6,308 nucleotides of DNA from positions 1 through 6,308 of the forward strand of contig CAMZFJ010000117.1 in NCBI GenBank assembly GCA_947306025.1, read 5' to 3'. Made by a program: the position numbers and the translations under genes. Shown here piece by piece: positions 1 through 4,602 of the stretch. The DNA is from an uncultured Fibrobacter sp. Lineage in GTDB: Bacteria > Fibrobacterota > Fibrobacteria > Fibrobacterales > Fibrobacteraceae. The notes beneath the pieces are model-generated. The model was not told the origin of the DNA. It saw only the letters and a list, made by a program, of their open reading frames with translations, and searched no databases. The first letter of the stretch is position 1, and each line of letters starts with the position of its first letter.

Positions 1-2
1 AT

Positions 3-1487
3 ATGTTTAAAGTTGGTTTTGATAACGATGCTTATCTAAAAACTCAATCTGAAAAAATTCAAGAACGTATCTCTAAATTTGGCGGAAAACTCTATCTTGA
101 ATTTGGTGGAAAATTATTCGATGACCATCACGCAAGCCGCGTTTTGCCTGGCTTTGCTCCCGATTCCAAAATCCGCATGCTCGAAAAGCTTAAGGACAAG
201 GCCGAAGTCATTATTGCGATTAACGCAGGCGACATCGAAAAGAACAAGGTTCGTGGCGATCTCGGCATTACTTACGATCAGGATGTTCTCCGCTTGATTG
301 ACGCTTTCCGCGGCTATGGCCTTTACGTGAGCAGCGTGGTGCTGACCCGCTGGCAAGAACAGCCGAGCGCCGTTGCTTACCAGAAAAAGCTCGAATCCCT
401 TGGCCTCAAGGTCTATCGCCATTATCCGATTGCGGGTTACCCGAGTAACATTCCGCTTGTCGTGAGCGATGACGGTTATGGTAAGAATGAATTTGTTGAA
501 ACCTCTCGTGAACTTGTGGTGGTGACTGCCCCGGGTCCGGGAAGTGGAAAGATGGCTGTTTGCCTTTCCCAGATTTATCACGAAAACAAGCGCGGAGTCA
601 AGGCCGGTTATGCCAAGTTCGAAACGTTCCCGATTTGGAACATTCCGCTCAAGCATCCGGTGAACCTTGCTTATGAAGCTGCAACTGCCGACTTGAACGA
701 CGTGAACATGATCGACCCGTTCCACTTGGAAGCATACGGTCAGACGACGATTAACTACAATCGCGACGTCGAAATTTTCCCGGTGCTGAACGCTCTCTTT
801 ACGCGCATCCTCGGTGAATCTCCGTACAAGAGCCCGACGGACATGGGCGTGAACATGGCTGGCAACTGCATTGTTGATGACGCTGCTGTGTGCGAAGCTG
901 CCAATGCCGAAATCGTCCGCCGCTATTACAATACTTTGTGCCAAGTCCGCAAGGGCAATGCCGAAAAGGATCAAGTCTACAAGCTTGAACTTGTGATGGA
1001 ACAGGCTCACATCAGTGCGAAGGACCGCAAGGTTGCAGTCGCTGCCGTGGCAAAGGCCGAAGAAACGAACGGTCCGGCAGTCGCTATCGAATTGAACGAT
1101 GGAACGATTATTACGGGCAAGACCTCTTCGTTGTTGGGCGCCTCTTCTGCAGCGTTGCTCGATGCTTTGAAGCACCTCGCGAAGATTCCTGACGAAGTCC
1201 GCTTGCTCTCTCCGATGGTGATTGAACCGATTCAGAACCTCAAGACGAAGCAACTCGGTCACAAGAACCCGCGCCTCCACATGGATGAAGTTTTGGTTGC
1301 GCTCTCCGTTTGCGCCTTGACCGATTACAACGCCAAGATCGCTCTCGAAAAGCTTCCGGAACTCCGCCATTGCGAAGTCCACTCCAGCGTAATCCTCTCG
1401 CAGGTTGACGTTGGTGTGTTCCGCCGTTTGGGCGTGAACCTCACATCGGAACCGAATTATCAGACGAGCAAACTCTATCACGGGTAA
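3..1487 (+). CDS. DUF1846 family protein (complete, 494 aa)
   Basis: This is a member of the DUF1846 family (Pfam PF08903), cytoplasmic proteins of roughly 490-500 residues with no established biochemical role. The 494-residue length is full size. Recognisable family signatures, in order, are the FDNDAYLKTQSEKIQERI start, a glycine-rich APGPGSGKMAVCLSQ segment at about residues 176-190, DPFHLEAYGQT at 238-248, NRDVEIFPVLNALF at 253-266 and SPTDMGVNMAG at 277-287. The glycine-rich segment resembles a Walker A loop but has Met where Ser or Thr is expected after GK, so nucleotide binding is only a guess. No signal peptide or membrane segment is visible. The ATG at 3 fits the usual family N-terminus, but only two bases lie upstream, so the ribosome binding site and promoter cannot be seen. 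The body is rich in C-ending and preferred codons, while the first ~120 bases are more AT-rich. The stop codon lies at the edge of a large hairpin. The family call is firm; the function is not known. Confidence 0.93.
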   Translation: MFKVGFDNDAYLKTQSEKIQERISKFGGKLYLEFGGKLFDDHHASRVLPGFAPDSKIRMLEKLKDKAEVIIAINAGDIEKNKVRGDLGITYDQDVLRLIDAFRGYGLYVSSVVLTRWQEQPSAVAYQKKLESLGLKVYRHYPIAGYPSNIPLVVSDDGYGKNEFVETSRELVVVTAPGPGSGKMAVCLSQIYHENKRGVKAGYAKFETFPIWNIPLKHPVNLAYEAATADLNDVNMIDPFHLEAYGQTTINYNRDVEIFPVLNALFTRILGESPYKSPTDMGVNMAGNCIVDDAAVCEAANAEIVRRYYNTLCQVRKGNAEKDQVYKLELVMEQAHISAKDRKVAVAAVAKAEETNGPAVAIELNDGTIITGKTSSLLGASSAALLDALKHLAKIPDEVRLLSPMVIEPIQNLKTKQLGHKNPRLHMDEVLVALSVCALTDYNAKIALEKLPELRHCEVHSSVILSQVDVGVFRRLGVNLTSEPNYQTSKLYHG

Positions 1488-1592
1488 GAACGTTCGCTAA
1501 TCGGCGCAATACGGCGTTGCTCGCCCCCTCACGTACATTATAGTACGCTACGGGGGCTCGCGCCTTGTCTTGCTTGATTATCCAACGTTCTT
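1486..1592 (+). repeat. 107-nt imperfect palindrome / long hairpin after the DUF1846 gene
   Basis: The two halves fold on each other over their whole length. Outer arms 1486-1494 (AAGAACGTT) and 1584-1592 (AACGTTCTT) pair perfectly. Next come 1498-1502 with 1576-1580, 1513-1516 with 1561-1564, and 1523-1528 with 1552-1557 (GCCCCC/GGGGGC). The apical stem is 1532-1536 with 1543-1547 (CGTAC/GTACG) around a six-base ATTATA loop. Several intermediate pairs are G-U wobbles on the plus-strand RNA and would be C-A mismatches on the minus strand, so the plus transcript folds better. The element starts within the TAA of the upstream gene and has no T-run right after it, so it is not a classical terminator. 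It resembles bacterial intergenic palindromic repeats (REP- or MITE-like). A role in protecting the mRNA 3' end is possible but inferred. Confidence 0.7.
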
Positions 1593-1599
1593 GTTTAAA

Positions 1600-1651
1600 G
1601 CCTTGCTCTGCTCGCTTATCCGATTTTTTAGAAAAGGCTAATCGGCGCAAT
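1600..1651 (+). repeat. Partial, rearranged second copy of the palindrome arms
   Basis: Positions 1600-1621 match the right arm of the preceding palindrome (1562-1583) at 17 of 22 bases. Positions 1637-1651 (GCTAATCGGCGCAAT) are an exact 15-base copy of left-arm positions 1496-1510. The order is right-arm-like then left-arm-like, the reverse of the intact element. A short stem also forms between 1620-1624 (CCGAT) and 1641-1645 (ATCGG). It is best read as a decayed or rearranged neighbouring copy of the same repeat. Confidence 0.55.
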
Positions 1652-1658
1652 TATTTTT

Positions 1659-1690
1659 AAGACTATCGAAAATTCGGTAGTCTTTTTTGT
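1659..1690 (+). terminator. Rho-independent terminator before the DUF1232 gene
   Basis: An 11-bp stem AAGACTATCGA (1659-1669) pairs with TCGGTAGTCTT (1674-1684) with one G-U wobble, around a four-base loop. It is followed by a continuing T run to 1688. It would end transcription from the DUF1846 side and insulate the gene that starts at 1733. Confidence 0.85.
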
Positions 1691-1732
1691 ATATATTAAA
1701 ATTGTAATTGGTTTATATAGAGGACTGCTTGG

Positions 1733-2122
1733 ATGCCGCAAGAGAAAGTTTATGATGATGTCGAAGTTCACAACGTGAACGATTTGCATCAAACGAAAAG
1801 GGATGTTAAGGTGGAAGGACAGGGCGAATCTCCGGTTATTTGGAAGGCGCTTTCTGTTGTAATTGCGATGGCCGCTGTCATTTACGACTTGTCGCCCATT
1901 GATGTGGTTCCTGATGCGATTCCCATTTTTGGTTGGCTTGATGATGTCGGCTTTACTTTGATGGCTGCACTCAACGCTTACCAGCATTTTTCAAAAGATC
2001 AATCTGCTTTGCATGTTCGTTTGGCGAAATACGTCAAGTGGATGATGGTCGCTTTTATCATCGTTGCTGGGGTTGCTGTTGGTGGCCTTGTTACGGCATT
2101 TGTCGCACTTGTGGCAAACTAA
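1733..2122 (+). CDS. DUF1232 / YkvA-like small membrane protein (129 aa)
   Basis: This is a small protein with a DUF1232 (YkvA-type) core, a widespread family without a settled function. The diagnostic segment is YDLSPIDVVPDAIPIFGWLDD at residues 51-71, which matches the family pattern of SP-x-D-hydrophobic-hydrophobic-PD-x-IP followed by a G-x-x-DD. The first ~34 residues are charged and probably soluble. A hydrophobic stretch at about 36-50 leads into the core, and a clear C-terminal transmembrane helix spans roughly 103-128 (WMMVAFIIVAG onward), so the protein is most likely in the inner membrane. The ATG at 1733 is preceded by AGAGGA at 1719-1724 with eight bases between, which supports this start. 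A terminator lies on each side (1659-1690 and 2153-2181), so the gene looks monocistronic. An AT-rich stretch at 1690-1720 should hold its promoter, but no convincing -35/-10 pair can be chosen there. The family is clear; the role is not known. Confidence 0.88.
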   Translation: MPQEKVYDDVEVHNVNDLHQTKRDVKVEGQGESPVIWKALSVVIAMAAVIYDLSPIDVVPDAIPIFGWLDDVGFTLMAALNAYQHFSKDQSALHVRLAKYVKWMMVAFIIVAGVAVGGLVTAFVALVAN

Positions 2123-2152
2123 TTTTTGCGTGTTCCGGCATCTTTTGTGTTT

Positions 2153-2181
2153 CCCCCGTGCTGTGCTCGGGGGCATTTTTT
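2153..2181 (+). terminator. Rho-independent terminator after the DUF1232 gene
   Basis: CCCCCG (2153-2158) pairs with CGGGGG (2168-2173) across a nine-base loop, and six T residues follow at 2176-2181. It lies 31 bases after the stop codon at 2120-2122 and should end that transcript. Confidence 0.85.
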
Positions 2182-2221
2182 ATGGAAATTGCTTAAATGT
2201 CTAGGTGGCTGGATGAGTTTC

Positions 2222-2250
2222 TTGACGAAGTTGTTTTCTTTTCTTACATT
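2222..2250 (+). promoter_or_regulatory. Sigma-70-type promoter for the three-domain FISUMP lipoprotein
   Basis: A TTGACG box at 2222-2227 is separated by exactly 17 bases from TACATT at 2245-2250. This would place the transcription start near 2257 and leave a leader of about 30 bases before the ATG at 2289. The box and the bases after it (TTGACGAAGTTG, then a T-rich run) recur in similar form ahead of the next FISUMP gene. Confidence 0.55.
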
Positions 2251-2276
2251 AAACTAAATATCTTAGTTTGTTCCTT

Positions 2277-2283
2277 GGAGAGG
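2277..2283 (+). promoter_or_regulatory. Shine-Dalgarno site fixing the ATG at 2289
   Basis: GGAGAGG at 2277-2283 lies five bases before the ATG at 2289. An in-frame TTG at 2268 would place this site inside the coding region and add seven residues ahead of a good lipoprotein signal, so the ATG is preferred. The paralogous gene downstream has the same arrangement (CTTGGAGGATTG then ATGAAAAA). Confidence 0.8.
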
Positions 2284-2288
2284 ATTGG

Positions 2289-4502
2289 ATGAAAAAGTTT
2301 TTTGCAATGTGCGTCGTGTCCGCATTCCTTCTCGCTGCATGTGGTGATGACAACGGCAGTAATGCTGATCCGGACGAACCGGTGTCCAGCAGTTCCGTCA
2401 AAAATTCCAGCAGCTCTGTGAAAAATTCGGGCAGCAGCAAGGCGAAGTCTAGTTCCTCGACAAAAAATTCCTCTTCAAGTGCAAAGTCGTCTAGCGCAAC
2501 GTCGAATAACGGCAAAGCAATCTACGATGCCGAGAACAACACCATGAAAGACCCCCGCGACAACAAAACTTACAAGACCGTGAAAATCGGCGATCAAGTC
2601 TGGATGGCGGAAAATTTGAATTATAATTCAAGCCTTAGCTACTGCTATGGCGAAGAACCTTCGTCCAAGCAAAATAGTCATCCGGGATTATGCAATACAT
2701 ACGGTCGCCTTTATAAGTGGGATGTCGCAACGGAGGTTTGCCCCGATGGATGGCACTTGCCTTCTAAGACCGAATTCGAAACATTGTTAAAAACAGTTGG
2801 CGAAGACAGCGCTGGGATAAAGCTCAAGTCTGTAGATGGCTGGAAATTCGAGAAAAAGGAAACGGTCGGCACGGACTCTTACGGATTTGCCGCACTCCCC
2901 GGAGGCTACAGAAAAGAGGATAATTTAAGCGGCGTTGTCACTGGAAATATTGAATCTTACGATTTTATCGGTGATAAAGTCTTGGCGTATTTTTGGACAT
3001 CTACGGAGGATATAAAAACTTCGACTAGGCTTAGTGACGGTGGAATTCTGCTCGATCATGCGTTTAGTTTGTTGATTAAGAATGTCTGGGCAGACGCAAT
3101 CCTTAGTGGAGAGTACATGGATAACGCGATGTCGGTTCGATGCGTTATGGACTCTGCACCCGCTTCTTCTGCAAAGTCTAGCAGTAGCAAAAAGGCGGAA
3201 TCGTCGTCAAGTGCGAAGTCTTCTTCATCTGCGAAATCGGGGAGTTCTGTGGCTGTGCCCAAAGGCTGCAAAACTTCAACTAAAGATAATTGCGAGTATG
3301 GCGAACTGGTAGATGACCGCGATGGCCAAACTTACAAGACTGTGAAAATCGGTAACCAGTGGTGGATGGCTGAGAACTTGAATTACAAAAGAGAGGCGAA
3401 ATACAAAGACGATTATTGTTATTGCTATGATAATTCAGAAGATAATTGCGATAAGTTTGGGCGCTTATATGTATGGACTGCAGCTGCGGACGCTTGTCCC
3501 GAGGGATGGCATCTGCCGGACGCAACGGAATGGAGAACCTTGTTTGACGAGGTGGGTGGTGAAAAAGTTGCCGGCATAGCGCTCAAGACGAGTAGTGGTT
3601 GGAACCACAGTGGCGAAGCGACGGATGCCTTTGGTTTTTCCGTACGTCCTGCAGGTTTCAGGGACTGGCTCGTTCAAAATCGTTATTACGAAGTGGGCTA
3701 TCAAGCTTGGTTTTGGAGTTCTAGTGACCTTGACTCCAGAAACGCTTATTGCGCGTATTTTGATAGTGGCAACAATAGTGTGATTTTCGGCCATGAAGGT
3801 TCAGACTATGGCTATTCCGTCCGTTGTGTGAAAGATGCCGAACCTGAGATTAGGAAACCCTCGGTTACGGTGCCAACGGCAAAAGCTTGCAAAACAGAAA
3901 CTAAAGATGAATGTGAGTATGGCTCGTTAACGGATTCCCGTGACAAGAAAACTTATAAGACTGTGAAAATTGATAAGCAATGGTGGATGGCTGAAAATTT
4001 GAACTTTGATGCGGAAGGCAGTCGTTGTTTTAATAATGATCCTAGCATGTGTGCGAAACTAGGACGCTTTTACCCATGGAATGTGGCTATGGACAGTGCG
4101 GGAACATGGAGTCTGAATGGCAAGGGTTGTGGCTACGAAAAAACATGTTCGCCGACATATCCAGTTCGTGGTGTTTGCCCTGAAGGCTGGCATTTGCCGA
4201 CAAATGAAGAATATCAAACTTTAATCTCTGCAGTCGGAGGCGAGTTGACGGGAGGCAAGGTTCTGAAATCAACAAGTGGTTGGTATCGCGATGGTAATGG
4301 AACGGATGACTACTCGTTCTCGGTTTTACCCACTGAAGCGTACGGAGACACCGACTATGATATATGGGCACGTATTTTTTCTTCTACAGCGTTTAGCGAA
4401 TTAGAGGCACTTGCCATAAGCTTCGATTACAGAACAGATGAAGTGTATATGGAAAACCTCCCAAAGGATTTCAGCTATTCTGTCCGCTGCGTTCAAGACT
4501 AG
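2289..4502 (+). CDS. Lipoprotein with three FISUMP domains (737 aa)
   Basis: This is a predicted lipid-anchored extracytoplasmic protein. The signal peptide MKKFFAMCVVSAFLLAAC ends in the lipobox LAAC, with Cys18 as the acylated residue. A Ser/Lys-rich linker follows at about 33-72. Three FISUMP domains (TIGR02145/PF09603) follow at about 88-288, 342-516 and 549-737. Each has the family signatures: RD-x-x-TYKTVKI then Q-(W/V)WMAENLN, GR-(L/F)-Y-x-W, CP-(D/E)-GWHLP, a central S-x-GW or DGW, and a terminal YSVRCV or MSVRCV. A second Ser/Lys linker lies at about 292-320 between domains 1 and 2; domains 2 and 3 are joined by a short non-serine linker. Domains 2 and 3 are each preceded by CKT-x5-CEYG (Cys327/335 and Cys534/542). 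Domain 3 has an insertion with two extra cysteines (Cys614, Cys620) before CPEGWHLP. The conserved cysteines suggest disulfides outside the cytoplasm. The family is known for many paralogues per Fibrobacter genome; its function and ligand are unknown. The start is the ATG at 2289, supported by its Shine-Dalgarno site and signal peptide. Confidence 0.93.
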   Translation: MKKFFAMCVVSAFLLAACGDDNGSNADPDEPVSSSSVKNSSSSVKNSGSSKAKSSSSTKNSSSSAKSSSATSNNGKAIYDAENNTMKDPRDNKTYKTVKIGDQVWMAENLNYNSSLSYCYGEEPSSKQNSHPGLCNTYGRLYKWDVATEVCPDGWHLPSKTEFETLLKTVGEDSAGIKLKSVDGWKFEKKETVGTDSYGFAALPGGYRKEDNLSGVVTGNIESYDFIGDKVLAYFWTSTEDIKTSTRLSDGGILLDHAFSLLIKNVWADAILSGEYMDNAMSVRCVMDSAPASSAKSSSSKKAESSSSAKSSSSAKSGSSVAVPKGCKTSTKDNCEYGELVDDRDGQTYKTVKIGNQWWMAENLNYKREAKYKDDYCYCYDNSEDNCDKFGRLYVWTAAADACPEGWHLPDATEWRTLFDEVGGEKVAGIALKTSSGWNHSGEATDAFGFSVRPAGFRDWLVQNRYYEVGYQAWFWSSSDLDSRNAYCAYFDSGNNSVIFGHEGSDYGYSVRCVKDAEPEIRKPSVTVPTAKACKTETKDECEYGSLTDSRDKKTYKTVKIDKQWWMAENLNFDAEGSRCFNNDPSMCAKLGRFYPWNVAMDSAGTWSLNGKGCGYEKTCSPTYPVRGVCPEGWHLPTNEEYQTLISAVGGELTGGKVLKSTSGWYRDGNGTDDYSFSVLPTEAYGDTDYDIWARIFSSTAFSELEALAISFDYRTDEVYMENLPKDFSYSVRCVQD

Positions 4503-4542
4503 CAGTGAGCATTCAGCGATGAGCTATGAGGATGTAACAAAT

Positions 4543-4573
4543 TTGGCGAAGTTGAATTTTTTCTTGCTAAAAT
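4543..4573 (+). promoter_or_regulatory. Possible promoter for the two-domain FISUMP lipoprotein
   Basis: TTGGCG at 4543-4548 and TAAAAT at 4568-4573 are spaced by 19 bases, longer than the ideal 17. The block TTGGCGAAGTTG followed by a T-rich run matches TTGACGAAGTTG plus T-rich run ahead of the upstream paralogue (2222-2233), which supports a shared, duplicated promoter region. The 100-base gap after the stop at 4500-4502 shows no terminator, so read-through from the upstream gene is also possible. Confidence 0.35.
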
Positions 4574-4602
4574 AAGTTTTTAATTATCCCTTGGAGGATT
4601 GA

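Noticed and set aside
114..1481. A 455-codon open frame on the minus strand across the DUF1846 gene
   Set aside because: It is fully antisense to a gene with clear family motifs. Its translation shows no recognisable domain and has the composition of a codon-bias shadow.
1486..1592. Reading the long hairpin as a rho-independent terminator
   Set aside because: There is no T run after the right arm, and a proper terminator follows at 1659-1690.
1690..1720. Promoter for the DUF1232 gene in the AT-rich stretch
   Set aside because: Several TATAAT-like words overlap, but none has a convincing -35 partner at a proper spacing, so no site is assigned.
2268..2288. Upstream TTG start for the three-domain lipoprotein
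   Set aside because: It would place the Shine-Dalgarno site inside the coding region and add residues before a complete lipoprotein signal. The paralogue supports the ATG at 2289.
2385..2510. Serine-linker DNA as a CRISPR or tandem DNA repeat
   Set aside because: The repetition is at the amino-acid level with mixed codons. There are no uniform repeats and spacers.
4503..4535. Short degenerate 7-base tandem pattern (AGCGATG AGCTATG) after the first FISUMP gene
   Set aside because: There are only two clear units, too short to call a repeat element. No terminator or other structure was found in this gap.
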